A stretch of 64,000 bases of DNA from contig NZ_FOHB01000001.1 in NCBI RefSeq assembly GCF_900111375.1, forward strand, positions 62,001 to 126,000, read 5' to 3'. This DNA comes from Pedococcus cremeus. GTDB taxonomy: Bacteria; Actinomycetota; Actinomycetes; Actinomycetales; Dermatophilaceae. The notes below the pieces were generated by a model. It saw nothing but the letters and a program-made list of their open reading frames with translations. It made no database searches and was not told the origin of the DNA. This document shows, in pieces, positions 17,120 to 25,436 of this stretch (positions are counted from its first letter, which is position 1; every line of letters starts with the position of its first letter). Position numbers and translations under genes: made by a program.

Positions 17120-17878
17120 ATGATCAACTACGAGCTGGACGGCAAGGTCGCGGTCGTCACGGGCGGCGCCTCGGGCATCGGCAAGGCCTGCGCGCACGCG
17201 TTCGCCCGCAGCGGTGCCGACGTGTCGATCTGGGACCTCAACCAGAGCGCCCTCGACGCCGCCGCCGACGAGCTCAAGCAGCACGGCCACCGGGTGCACA
17301 CCGCCATCGTCGACGTCAGCGACAGCAGGGCCGTCGACACGGCGATGGAGGGTGTCGTTGGCGAGCTCGGCAAGGTCGACATCGTCGTGGCGAACGCCGG
17401 CATCGGGGGCGACATCTCCCCCAGCGGCGACTACAGCGACGAGGGCTGGCACAAGGTCATCGGCATCAACCTCGACGGCGTGATGTACACGCAGCGCGCC
17501 GCGATCCGCGCCATGAAGAAGTCCGGCGGCGGCTCCATCATCAACATGGCCTCGATCCTCGGCTCCGTCGGCTTCGCGATGTCGAGCGCCTACGTCGCCG
17601 CCAAGCACGGCGTCGTCGGCATGACCAAGGCCGCCGCGTGGGAGCACGCGGGCGACAACATCCGGGTCAACGCGGTGGGCCCGGCCTTCATCAAGACGCC
17701 GCTCGTGGAGAAGAGCCTCGACGCGCAGACCCTGAAGTTCCTCGAGTCGCAGCACGCCCTGAACCGGCTCGGCACGCCCGAGGAGGTCGGCGAGCTGGTG
17801 GCCTGGCTCGCGAGCGACGCGGCGTCGTTCGCGACCGGGGCCTACTGGGCCATCGACGGCGGCTACCTGGCTCGCTGA
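17120..17878 (+). CDS. SDR family NAD(P)-dependent oxidoreductase
   Basis: The 252-residue classical short-chain dehydrogenase has the nucleotide-binding GGASGIG (15-21), NAG (92-94) and catalytic Ser145, Tyr158 and Lys162 (SAYVAAKHG). The C-terminus with ASFATGAYWAIDGGYLAR is typical. Asp39 after the second strand (SIWDLN) suggests NAD preference. The substrate is unknown. GGGAG six bases before the ATG supports the start. Two hairpins between this gene and the convergent DHFR-like gene probably terminate both. Confidence 0.92.
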   Translation: MINYELDGKVAVVTGGASGIGKACAHAFARSGADVSIWDLNQSALDAAADELKQHGHRVHTAIVDVSDSRAVDTAMEGVVGELGKVDIVVANAGIGGDISPSGDYSDEGWHKVIGINLDGVMYTQRAAIRAMKKSGGGSIINMASILGSVGFAMSSAYVAAKHGVVGMTKAAAWEHAGDNIRVNAVGPAFIKTPLVEKSLDAQTLKFLESQHALNRLGTPEEVGELVAWLASDAASFATGAYWAIDGGYLAR

Positions 17879-17913
17879 GCCCCGACTCCTCACCTGAGCC
17901 CCGCCTCCACACA

Positions 17914-17946
17914 GGCTCTGGCGCAGAAGGGGTCGGCGCCAGAGCC
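17914..17946. terminator. bidirectional hairpin between convergent SDR and DHFR-like genes
   Basis: Perfect 11-bp arms 17914-17924 and 17936-17946. A second 13-bp perfect hairpin (17955-17967 with 17972-17984) covers the last codons of the DHFR-like gene. Confidence 0.65.
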
Positions 17947-17955
17947 AGCTTCTCG

Positions 17956-18564
17956 CTACCGGGTCGGTCTGCCGACCCGGTAGCGCAGGTGCGTCGCCCA
18001 GGGCGACTGCACGACACCGAGCTGCTCGAGCTCCCACTCGCCGGTGGTGCCGTCGAAGAGCCGCTTGCCCGCCCCGAGGAGCACCGGCGAGATCGTCAGG
18101 TGCAGCTCGGCGAGGTGGCCACCGGCCAGTGCCTGCCGCACCACGTCACCGCCGCCCATCACCATGACGTCGCGCTCGCCGGCGGCCTCCCGGGCACCGG
18201 CGAGCGCCTCGTCGAAGCTGCCTGCATAGTGCATCCCCGCCGCGGTGGGCGGGTCCTGCTCCGGGTGGTGGGTCGGGATGAAGGTCGGCAGTCCCCAGGG
18301 GTTGGTGTCGCCCCAGCGGTCCGCGGCCTCGAAGGTGCGCCGCCCGGCGACCACGGCCCCGAGCCGCTCCCTCCACGCGTCGAGCACGGCCGCGTCCTCG
18401 CCGGCCGGCGCGCCGGTGGACTCCTGGTCGTACGTCCACGGGCCGCCGAAGACCCAGTAGTGCAGCCGCTCGCCCCCGACCCCGAGCCCACGGCCCGGCC
18501 CGTCGTCGGGGCCGGCGTGGTAGCCGTCGAGCGACGTCGTGATCGACGCCAGCACCGTGCCCAT
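17956..18564 (-). CDS. dihydrofolate reductase family (RibD C-terminal-like) protein
   Basis: The 202-residue product begins with VLASITTSLDGYHAG, contains VVAGRRTFEAADRWGD and VMVMGGGDVVRQALAGGHLAELHLTISPVLLGAGKRLFDG (given in pieces: VMVMGGGDVVRQAL, ELHLTISPVLLGAG), the pattern of stand-alone RibD C-terminal domain reductases. These bind NADPH; the physiological substrate is usually unknown and it is unlikely to be the main folate enzyme. The ATG at 18564 follows AAGGAG. It lies 14 bases after the alpha/beta hydrolase stop in the same direction, so the two probably form an operon. Confidence 0.88.
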   Translation of the reverse strand: MGTVLASITTSLDGYHAGPDDGPGRGLGVGGERLHYWVFGGPWTYDQESTGAPAGEDAAVLDAWRERLGAVVAGRRTFEAADRWGDTNPWGLPTFIPTHHPEQDPPTAAGMHYAGSFDEALAGAREAAGERDVMVMGGGDVVRQALAGGHLAELHLTISPVLLGAGKRLFDGTTGEWELEQLGVVQSPWATHLRYRVGRPTR

Positions 18565-18578
18565 GAGCGTCTCCTTCC

Positions 18579-19403
18579 TCAGGACTGCGGCGCGCCGCGG
18601 TAGAACTCCGCGAGCGCCGGCGCCAGGACGTCCGTCGCGATGCTGTGGAACTCGCCCTCGAAGGCTCGGTGCGTACCGTCGGGAGCCGCTGCGGCGCACT
18701 CCTGCGCGGCCCGCTGCAGCCACTCGGGGCTGGCCGTGCTGCTGACGAACAGCGCCGGCACACGCAGCTTCGACAGGAGGTCCACCGGCACGAGGTGCTC
18801 GACGTCGCCGAGGCACTGCGTGTCGTAGACCAGGGTCGGGGCCAGCGCCAGCATGCCGGCCCACATCGGTGACTGCCGTGCGCCCGAGATCGCCTCCGGT
18901 GGCAGCCCGATGCCGGACATGAAGAACTCCACGATCTCCGCGTTCCGTCCCTGCTCCCTCAGCCGCACCAGCGTCGGCAGGTAGTCGGGGTCGGGCGGCG
19001 GGCCACCCTCGACGCCGTAGGGCGGCTCGAGCCCGGAGAGGGCCCGGACGGGCGCACCGTGCGCCGCCGCCTGCAGGGCCAGCGCCGCGCCGGACGAGAC
19101 CCCGTGCAGGCACGCAGCCGGCCCAGCACCACCGGGCTCACTGCCCACCGAGCGGATCACGGCGGTGAGGTCCTCGATCTCCCGCTCCACGGCATACGGC
19201 TCGGTGTCGCCGCTGTCACCGCGGCCGCGCCGGTCGTAGCTGACCGCGGTGAACCCCTCCTCCGCGAGCGCCTGAGCGAGCTCGGCCCAGGTGCGCCGGT
19301 CATTGAAGGCACCGCCCACGACCACCACCTGCGGGCCCTCGCCCCACCGTTCATAGGCGATGACCGTGCCGTCCGCCGACGTCGCTGTGTCCATGGTCCC
19401 CAT
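18579..19403 (-). CDS. alpha/beta hydrolase
   Basis: The 274-residue alpha/beta-hydrolase-fold protein has an oxyanion region VVVVGGAFNDRRTW, SYDRRGRGDSG, and nucleophile elbow GVSSG with Ser103. A terminal FEGEFHSIATDVLAPAL supplies the likely catalytic His. The substrate is not evident. AAGGAG lies upstream; the start may be this ATG or the in-frame ATG at 19394, whose spacing is longer. It is the first gene of a two-gene unit with the DHFR-like protein. Confidence 0.9.
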   Translation of the reverse strand: MGTMDTATSADGTVIAYERWGEGPQVVVVGGAFNDRRTWAELAQALAEEGFTAVSYDRRGRGDSGDTEPYAVEREIEDLTAVIRSVGSEPGGAGPAACLHGVSSGAALALQAAAHGAPVRALSGLEPPYGVEGGPPPDPDYLPTLVRLREQGRNAEIVEFFMSGIGLPPEAISGARQSPMWAGMLALAPTLVYDTQCLGDVEHLVPVDLLSKLRVPALFVSSTASPEWLQRAAQECAAAAPDGTHRAFEGEFHSIATDVLAPALAEFYRGAPQS

Positions 19404-19503
19404 CGTCTCCTTCGCCGGTCACGCCTGTCGGGGGTTCAGACCAGCGGGACGACCAGAAGTCATCGGGCACCGGGTTGTCGGTCCCCTGCGACAGGATGAG
19501 GCC

Positions 19504-20634
19504 ATGGACCGCAGCCGCGTGCTCCGCCGTCGCCTGGCCACCCAGCGCCTCAGCTCGGCGCCGCTGCCGAGCGCCGCCGACGTCGTGCGGCTGCTGACCT
19601 GCGTCCAGTCGCAGGAGCGCGACCACGCCTTCTTCTCGCTGGGCCTGCGGTCGCGGGCCGCGACGTATGCCGCGGTGCGCGCCGAGCTCGACAAGGGCAC
19701 CTTCGTGCGCACCCACATCCTGCGACCCACCTGGCACTTCGTGGCGGCCGAGGACCTCCGCTGGGTGCTGGCCGCGACCTCGGAGCGGGTCATCCGCGGC
19801 ATGGCCGGCCGCCACGCCCAGGTCGGCCTCGACGACCCCCGCCACGTCGGCCGCTCGCTCGACGTGCTCACCGAGCTGCTGTCGGGCCGTTCCTTCCCCA
19901 CCCGTGCCGAGATCGCCGCCGAGTTCGACCGCCATGGCGGCCTGCCGGCCCGGGGCGAGCAGCTCAGCCACCTCGTCCTGCTCGCGGAGCTGCGGGGACT
20001 GGTCTGCTCCGGTCCGATGCGGGGAGTGCACCACACCTACGCCCTGGTCGACGAGGTCGTGCCGCCCAGCCCGGCCATCGACCGCGAGGAGGCGCTGGCC
20101 CGGTTGGCGCAGCGGTTCTTCGCCGGCCACGGACCGGCCGCGGTCAAGGACTTCACCCGCTGGGCGTCCCTCACCATCGCCGACGCCACGGCGGCCATCG
20201 CGGCGTGCGGCTCCGCCGTGGAGCAGGTGGACGTCGACGGTGTGCCGCACTGGTACGACCCGACGGTGCCGTCGCGCACCACGGCCGCGCGCGCGGCATA
20301 CCTCCTGCCCGTCTACGACGAGGCGGTGCTCACCTACCCGACCACCGGGTTCGCCGTCGCCGACGGGCACCCCAACGTCGGCGGCGTGGACCCGTTCTGG
20401 GCGCCGGTCGTCGTCGACAACACCGACGTCGGCCTGTGGAAGCGCACGGTCGGCAACGGAACGGTGGCGGTCGAGGTGCGGCTCGCGCCGTCCACGAGCG
20501 ACGAACAGCGCGCCCTGGTGCGGGGCGGCGCCGAGCGGCTCGCCGCGTTCGTCGAGAAGGAGCTCGTCTACACCGAGGCCGAGGGCAGGCCGAAGCTCTG
20601 GCGCGAGGGCCGGGGACTGCGCGCCGCCCGGTGA
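19504..20634 (+). CDS. winged-helix DNA-binding domain protein (HTH_42 / AlkZ-like)
   Basis: The 376-residue product has the family start RRRLATQRLSS with CVQSQERDHAFFSLGLRS (the Q-x-Q region), TFVRTHILRPTWHFVAAEDLRW, and the end DPFWAPVVVDNTDVGLWKR. Stand-alone members include AlkZ/YcaQ glycosylases that unhook interstrand crosslinks, but many uncharacterised actinobacterial members share the fold. DNA-repair activity is therefore possible, not shown. The ATG at 19504 is preceded by AGGATGAGG. It lies between convergent and divergent signalling genes and appears monocistronic. Confidence 0.82.
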   Translation: MDRSRVLRRRLATQRLSSAPLPSAADVVRLLTCVQSQERDHAFFSLGLRSRAATYAAVRAELDKGTFVRTHILRPTWHFVAAEDLRWVLAATSERVIRGMAGRHAQVGLDDPRHVGRSLDVLTELLSGRSFPTRAEIAAEFDRHGGLPARGEQLSHLVLLAELRGLVCSGPMRGVHHTYALVDEVVPPSPAIDREEALARLAQRFFAGHGPAAVKDFTRWASLTIADATAAIAACGSAVEQVDVDGVPHWYDPTVPSRTTAARAAYLLPVYDEAVLTYPTTGFAVADGHPNVGGVDPFWAPVVVDNTDVGLWKRTVGNGTVAVEVRLAPSTSDEQRALVRGGAERLAAFVEKELVYTEAEGRPKLWREGRGLRAAR

Positions 20635-20662
20635 GGCGGCTTCCTCAGGAGGCGCGGCGAGG

Positions 20663-21598
20663 TCAGGAGGCGGGGAAGAACAACCGGATCGCCGTGCCCG
20701 GGCCCCAGGAGCGCACCACGGCCTCGTCGGCGAGGGTGCGGGCGATCCACAGCCCGCGGCCCCCGAGCTGGTCGGCCGGCGGCGGCGCGTACCCGGCTGT
20801 CGCCGCGTGCATGCCCGAGCCGGCGTCGCTGACCTCCCACACCATCGCGTCACCCTGTCGCCAGTGGCTGACCTCAGCTGTCCCGGCGGCAGTGATCGCG
20901 TTGGCGACCAGCTCGTTGACGGCGAGCGTGACGTCGTCGCGCAGGGCCTCCTCGGTGGCGGCGGGCAGCGCCGACGCCACCAGCGAGCGTGCCTCCGCGG
21001 GCGCCGCGACGACCTGGCAGTCGCGGCTCGCCGGCGGCGGCGACCACGGCGGCTCGACCGACCGCAGGAACTCGTCGGTGGGCCGGTAGTGCGGCGAAGG
21101 GGCCGTGCGGCTGCCGTCCCACACGTATGGGTGGACCCGCAGCGCGCTGTCGAGCAGGGGCTGCGGCACCTGACGGCGGTCGTGCAGGCACAAGGTCCAG
21201 CAGGGCTGGCCGGCCAACAGCTCGTTGGCCACGGCGTCGTAGCGGCTCCACGCAGCGCCCCACGCCTGCGCCATCCACGTCGGCTCCGACAGCAGTCGGC
21301 ACGGCGTGCCGGCCTGCAGCCGCTGCCGGAGCGCGTCGCGGTAGAAGGCCAACGTCTGGGCCGCACCGACCCACGTCTCGTCGGCGTCGGCGAGGAGCGC
21401 CAGGTCTGCCAGCCGCGCGCCGAAGTGGTCGTGCAGCAGTGCGTGCACGCCGGCCCCGGCCACCACGAACACCGGCTGCTGCCCCGCCAGCCCCTCCTCC
21501 ACGAACGGCACCACGCGGGCGCGCAGGTCGGCGTCGGACTCGTACAGGCACACCTCGTGGACGAGGCCCCCGCCGGTCCACGACGAGTCGGCAAGCAT
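20663..21598 (-). CDS. MEDS-domain / HATPase anti-sigma-factor-like sensor (paralogue 1)
   Basis: The 311-residue product has an N-terminal MEDS (DcmR-like sensory) domain: HEVCLYESDADLRARVVPFV, CLLSEPTWM-like region (RLLSEPTWMAQ), and WTLCLHDRRQVPQPLLD. The C-terminal GHKL ATPase-like domain has the N-box DDVTLAVNELVANAITAAG and the G1/G2 motifs EVSDAGSGM and LGGRGLWIARTLAD, as in RsbW/SpoIIAB-type serine kinases. It probably takes part in partner switching controlling a sigma factor (inference). It is third in a co-directional set with a closely similar gene and a MEDS-STAS protein. Start ATG 21598; the Shine-Dalgarno is weak. Confidence 0.85.
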   Translation of the reverse strand: MLADSSWTGGGLVHEVCLYESDADLRARVVPFVEEGLAGQQPVFVVAGAGVHALLHDHFGARLADLALLADADETWVGAAQTLAFYRDALRQRLQAGTPCRLLSEPTWMAQAWGAAWSRYDAVANELLAGQPCWTLCLHDRRQVPQPLLDSALRVHPYVWDGSRTAPSPHYRPTDEFLRSVEPPWSPPPASRDCQVVAAPAEARSLVASALPAATEEALRDDVTLAVNELVANAITAAGTAEVSHWRQGDAMVWEVSDAGSGMHAATAGYAPPPADQLGGRGLWIARTLADEAVVRSWGPGTAIRLFFPAS

Positions 21599-21749
21599 CA
21601 AGCAGCACCCCCCATCGACGTGTCGGCATCTCCCCGGGACACCGCTGTCCCCCCGGCGTCTCACCCATCGTACGGAGACAAGGGACGATGTGGCGTCGTC
21701 CGAATTGCGTGTTTCCTGCGCGGCCCGCTCAGGCCCGCGAGAGCACTCC

Positions 21750-22694
21750 TCAGGACCGCGAGAACACCAGCCGGACCGCGGTGCCTGGGCCGTGCTGGCG
21801 CACGAGCAGCTCGTCGGCCAGGCTGCGGGCCAGCCAGAGGCCGCGGCCACCCAGCAGGTCGAGCGGGGGCGGCGCGTAGCCGGCGGAGGCGTCGTGCAGC
21901 CCGGGACCGGCGTCCGCCACCTCCCACACGCGGTGGCCGTTCACCGCCCAGGTGCTCACCTGCGCGCTCCCCGCCGCGGTCACCGAGTTGGCCACGAGCT
22001 CGTGCACGGCGAGCAGCACGTCGTCGACGCGGTCACCGGCGTCGCGGGCCGCGAGCTCGCGCACCCAGCGTCGCGCCGCAGCACAGTCGGTCACCAGGGC
22101 GGCCTCACGTTCCTGGGGCGGCGGGACCCACGCCGGCTCCACCGATCGCAGGAACTGCTCGGTCGGCTCGTAGTCCGGCGACGGGACGACGGCCGCGCCG
22201 TCCCACACCAGCGGGTGCGTGCGGAGCTGGTTGTCGATCAACGGCTGGGCGACGCGTCGGCGGTCGTGGAGGCAGAGACTGTAATAGGGGTACTCAGCGA
22301 AGGCGTCGTTGGCCACCGCCTCGAACCGGCTCCACGCCTCGCCGCCCGGCACCGTCAGCCAGGTCGGCTCGCCCACCAGGCGCCACGGGCGCCCCTCCTC
22401 CAGCAGGGGACGCATGCTCTCGTGGTAGGCCGCCAGGGTCGCCTGGCCGGTGCCCTGCCAGAAGCCCGCCGAGTCGGCGAACACGGCCAGGTCGTCGACA
22501 CCCGGCCCGAGGTGCGCCGACAGCACCTCGCGCACCGGTTCGCTCGCCACCACGATGGTGGCCTGCCCCTGCTCCAGACCCTGCTCGACGAACGGGACGA
22601 CCCGCTCGCGCACGGCGGCCTCGTCGTCGTAGACGAACGCCTCGTGGGCGAACCGCTGACCGGTCCACCCGCCGACGCTGTTGTCGACCGTCAT
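21750..22694 (-). CDS. MEDS-domain / HATPase anti-sigma-factor-like sensor (paralogue 2)
   Basis: The 314-residue protein has the same order as its downstream neighbour: MEDS segment (HEAFVYDDEAAVRERVVPFV, RLVGEPTWLTVPGGEAWSRF, YSLCLHDRRRVAQPLID) followed by a HATPase with DDVLLAVHELVANSVTAAG, VADAGPGLHDASAGYAPPP and LLGGRGLWLARSLAD. The two are tandem duplicates. Its start overlaps the stop of the MEDS-STAS gene as ATGA, so the proteins are co-translated and probably act together. Confidence 0.87.
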   Translation of the reverse strand: MTVDNSVGGWTGQRFAHEAFVYDDEAAVRERVVPFVEQGLEQGQATIVVASEPVREVLSAHLGPGVDDLAVFADSAGFWQGTGQATLAAYHESMRPLLEEGRPWRLVGEPTWLTVPGGEAWSRFEAVANDAFAEYPYYSLCLHDRRRVAQPLIDNQLRTHPLVWDGAAVVPSPDYEPTEQFLRSVEPAWVPPPQEREAALVTDCAAARRWVRELAARDAGDRVDDVLLAVHELVANSVTAAGSAQVSTWAVNGHRVWEVADAGPGLHDASAGYAPPPLDLLGGRGLWLARSLADELLVRQHGPGTAVRLVFSRS

Positions 22695-23530
22695 CGCGGT
22701 GCTCCCCCGTGCAGGTTGAACGCGGCGAGCGGCAGGACGGCCGCCCTCCGCACTCCCGTCAGCTGGAGATCTCGGTTGGCGCAGGCCATCGTCTCGCGCG
22801 CCTCGGCCAGCACGCGGCTCGCGCTGACGTCGATGAAGTCCAGCCGGTCGAGGTCGACCTCGAGCACCCCGGTCGTGGCCGCCAGCACGGCGTCGAGCAG
22901 CCGCCGGAACTCAGCAGCCGACGAGGCGTCGAGCTCGCCGAACAGCCGCACGGCACCGGAGGCGTAGGTCAGGGCGAAGCCCGGCTCCTGACCTACCGCG
23001 CGCTGCAACCGGTGCAGGGCAGCGATCTCGCGCCACTGCTCGCCAACCCGGTGGCGGTCGAAGGCGCAGATCCCCGTCACCGGCGTCACGGCATACATTG
23101 CCTCCAGGGCCAGCTCGTAGTCGACGAACGCCGCGTGCCCGGCCGCGTCGGTGACGAGGTCGGTCACGTCGCCCACGACGCGAAGCCCGTGGTAGCCCGC
23201 GCTGACGGCGCGCTGGGCCTCGGCGCGGAACGTCTCGACCTGCGCCCGGGGCTCGAACCGACCGGTGGCGTGGTAGAGCTCGGCGATGCTGTGGAGCCGT
23301 AGCCGGCCGTTCTCCAGCATGGCGTCACGGCCGTCGAGGTCCGCGAGGTCGTCGCACAGAGCCGCCGGGTGACGGTTGCCGACGTAGACCAGCTGTTCCC
23401 CGCGTCCCGCTGCCTCGGTGAAGGTGTCCGCCAGCACCGTGCGCAGGTCGGCGCGGTCCTCGTAGGCCCAGGCCACGTGGTCTCCGTGGTCGAGGTCGAC
23501 GGCTCGCTCGAGCCGGCGCAGCGCGGTCAC
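22691..23530 (-). CDS. MEDS and STAS domain protein (anti-anti-sigma-like)
   Basis: The 279-residue product has a MEDS domain at about 10-170 (DHVAWAYEDRADLRTVLADT, RLRLHSIAELYHATGRFEP, YELALEAMYAVTPVTGICAF) and a STAS domain at about 190-275 (VRLFGELDASSAAEFRRLLD, VLEVDLDRLDFIDVSASRVL). STAS proteins of the RsbV type carry a phosphorylatable Ser in the D-x-S segment, here FIDVSASRVL. With the two HATPase proteins downstream this makes a self-contained partner-switch module: two candidate kinases and one candidate antagonist sharing one sensory domain type. No sigma factor gene is adjacent. Confidence 0.87.
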   Translation of the reverse strand: MTALRRLERAVDLDHGDHVAWAYEDRADLRTVLADTFTEAAGRGEQLVYVGNRHPAALCDDLADLDGRDAMLENGRLRLHSIAELYHATGRFEPRAQVETFRAEAQRAVSAGYHGLRVVGDVTDLVTDAAGHAAFVDYELALEAMYAVTPVTGICAFDRHRVGEQWREIAALHRLQRAVGQEPGFALTYASGAVRLFGELDASSAAEFRRLLDAVLAATTGVLEVDLDRLDFIDVSASRVLAEARETMACANRDLQLTGVRRAAVLPLAAFNLHGGAPR

Positions 23531-23626
23531 CCGTTCACTCTAGGTCGTACATCTCCGGACGCCACCCCGTCTGTCCGACATCTCCGCATTCGCAAGTTGT
23601 CCGGACTTTTCTGCTACCGTGAGACG

Positions 23627-23642
23627 ACACCCCCTGGGGTAT
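23627..23642. promoter_or_regulatory. CsoR/CstR-type operator upstream of the TauE gene
   Basis: ACACCCCCTGGGGTAT is a G-tract-flanked near-palindrome like the ATACCCCCTAGGGGTAT sites bound by CsoR-family repressors, including sulfide-sensing CstR. It lies about 50 bases before the TauE start. No CsoR-family gene is in the window. Confidence 0.5.
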
Positions 23643-23691
23643 GCCGACCATCCGGGAACCGCACCAGCGCACTGCTGGAGAAGTGGGAGCC

Positions 23692-24615
23692 ATGACCGCA
23701 CTCGTCGTCGTCCTCGCCGTCCTGGTGGGCGTCCTGCTCGGGCTGCTCGGAGGCGGTGGCTCGATCCTCACCGTCCCGCTGCTCGCCTATGTCGCCGGTC
23801 TGCCGACGCAGGAGGCCATCGCCGCCTCACTGGTCGTCGTGGGCGTCACCAGCCTGGTGGCCAGCGTCTCGCACGCGCGAGCCCGGCGCGTGCAGTGGCG
23901 CACCGGCCTCACCTTCGGCGCGGCCGGAATGGTGAGCGCGTATGCCGGCGGCAGGCTGGGTCAGCACGTCCCGGACGGCGTGCTGATGGTGGCGTTCGCC
24001 GTCGTCATGCTGGCCGCCGGGATCGCCATGCTCCGCGGTCGAGCCGCAGGGTCCGAGACGTCCCACCCGATGGCGCTGGGCAAGGCGGTCGGCTACGGCG
24101 CCGCGGTCGGCGTGCTCACCGGCTTCCTCGGCGCCGGCGGCGGCTTCCTCATCGTGCCGGCTCTCACCCTGTTCGGCGGCCTGGCCATGCCGGTCGCCGT
24201 GGGCACCTCGCTGCTGGTCATCGCCATGAACTCTGCCGCCGGGCTCGTCGGCCATCTCTCCTCCACCCCGATGCACTGGGGCCTGGCCGCCATGGTGACC
24301 GCGGCCGCGGTGGTCGGGAGCCTGGCCGGCGGCCGCCTGGCTACACGGGTGCGCCCCGAGGTGCTGCGTCGCGGGTTCGGCTGGTTCGTGCTGGCGATGG
24401 CGGCGTTCATCCTCATCCAGGAGATCCCGCAGAGCACCTGGCAGCCCCTCTCCCCGCTGGCCAAGGCCGCCGTCAGCCTGACGGCCGCCCTCGTGGTGCT
24501 CGCCCTCGGGCTGCTCGGGCAGAAGCTCGGCCGCCGCGTGGACGCCGCCGCCGAGAGCCGGCGCGTGGCCGCCGCAACGGCCGCAGGCACCCGTGACGAG
24601 GACCGGCGGTCCTGA
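23692..24615 (+). CDS. TauE/SafE family sulfite or sulfur-anion exporter
   Basis: The 307-residue membrane protein has two homologous halves, each with a glycine-rich signature: LLGLLGGGGSILTVPLLAY near the N-terminus and TGFLGAGGGFLIVPALTLFG in the middle. About eight hydrophobic segments are visible. The family exports sulfite, sulfoacetate or other sulfur anions. The ATG at 23692 follows GTGGGAG; the longer open frame begins inside the putative CsoR/CstR operator and is less likely. The operator suggests sulfide- or persulfide-responsive control (inference). The GntR gene begins at or just before its stop. Confidence 0.9.
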   Translation: MTALVVVLAVLVGVLLGLLGGGGSILTVPLLAYVAGLPTQEAIAASLVVVGVTSLVASVSHARARRVQWRTGLTFGAAGMVSAYAGGRLGQHVPDGVLMVAFAVVMLAAGIAMLRGRAAGSETSHPMALGKAVGYGAAVGVLTGFLGAGGGFLIVPALTLFGGLAMPVAVGTSLLVIAMNSAAGLVGHLSSTPMHWGLAAMVTAAAVVGSLAGGRLATRVRPEVLRRGFGWFVLAMAAFILIQEIPQSTWQPLSPLAKAAVSLTAALVVLALGLLGQKLGRRVDAAAESRRVAAATAAGTRDEDRRS

Positions 24616-25432
24616 GGTGGCGGCGGCACCCTCCCAGTCCTCCCGGGCCTCCAGCTCTTCAAGACCGTCCCTCCCGGACCGGCTGAGCCGGGGCAACGGT
24701 GTGCCGCTCTGGCGCCAGCTGCACGACGACCTGGTGGCCCGCCTGGGCGCCGGGAAGTTCGAGTCCGGGTTCCCCGGCGAGGTCGAGCTCCAGCGCGACT
24801 ACGGAGTCTCGCGGCACACGGTGCGCGAGGCGCTGCGCGGCCTCCGCGAGGCCGGCCTCATCGACTCGGGGCGCGGTCGCAGCACCCGCGTGCGGAGCAC
24901 CACGATCGAGCAGCCGCTCGGTGGCCTCTACTCGCTCTACCGGCAGGTGGAGGCGCTGGGGCTGGATCAGCGCAGCGAGGTGCTCGGCCTGGAGAGCACC
25001 CACGACGCCGAGGTCGCCGCAGAGCTGGGGCTGCCGGCCGACGACGCGCTGGTGCGCCTGGAGCGGGTGCGGCTGGCCGACGACGAGCCGCTGGCCCACG
25101 ACGTCGTGTGGCTCCCCGCCTCCATCGCCGACGGACTGCTCGAGGTCGACTTCACGCACGCGGCCCTCTACGACGAGCTGGCGCGCGTGGCCGGCACCCG
25201 ACCCACCGGCGGCCGGGAGCGGATCACCGCCGTCAGCGCCGACGACGACACGGCCCGGTTGCTGGGGATCGCGCCGGGGGCCGCCTGCCTGGCGATCGAG
25301 CGCCTCGGGCAGCTCGCGGACCGCACCACGGTCGAGTACCGCCGCTCGACGGTCCGTGGCGACCGCTACGCCCTGCTGACCTCGTGGACCCCGCAGGGCT
25401 ACCAGCTGGGAGCCGGCGACCTGCCTCGGTGA
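24593..25432 (+). CDS. GntR family transcriptional regulator (HutC/UTRA type)
   Basis: The product has up to 279 residues. Residues about 38-100 are the winged helix (PLWRQLHDDLVARLGAGKF, ELQRDYGVSRHTVREALRGL). Residues about 118-270 are a UTRA effector domain ending SWTPQGYQL-type. The GTG at 24593 overlaps the TauE gene by 23 bp; a GTG at 24617 just after the TauE stop is equally plausible. Co-direction with TauE suggests a shared transcript, but its own target and effector are unknown. Confidence 0.85.
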   Translation: MTRTGGPEVAAAPSQSSRASSSSRPSLPDRLSRGNGVPLWRQLHDDLVARLGAGKFESGFPGEVELQRDYGVSRHTVREALRGLREAGLIDSGRGRSTRVRSTTIEQPLGGLYSLYRQVEALGLDQRSEVLGLESTHDAEVAAELGLPADDALVRLERVRLADDEPLAHDVVWLPASIADGLLEVDFTHAALYDELARVAGTRPTGGRERITAVSADDDTARLLGIAPGAACLAIERLGQLADRTTVEYRRSTVRGDRYALLTSWTPQGYQLGAGDLPR

Positions 25433-25436
25433 CTGA

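Noticed and set aside
19667-23302. 1211-codon plus-strand open frame
   Set aside because: It runs through the winged-helix gene in another frame and then antisense to the MEDS genes; composition is Arg/Pro/Ser noise.
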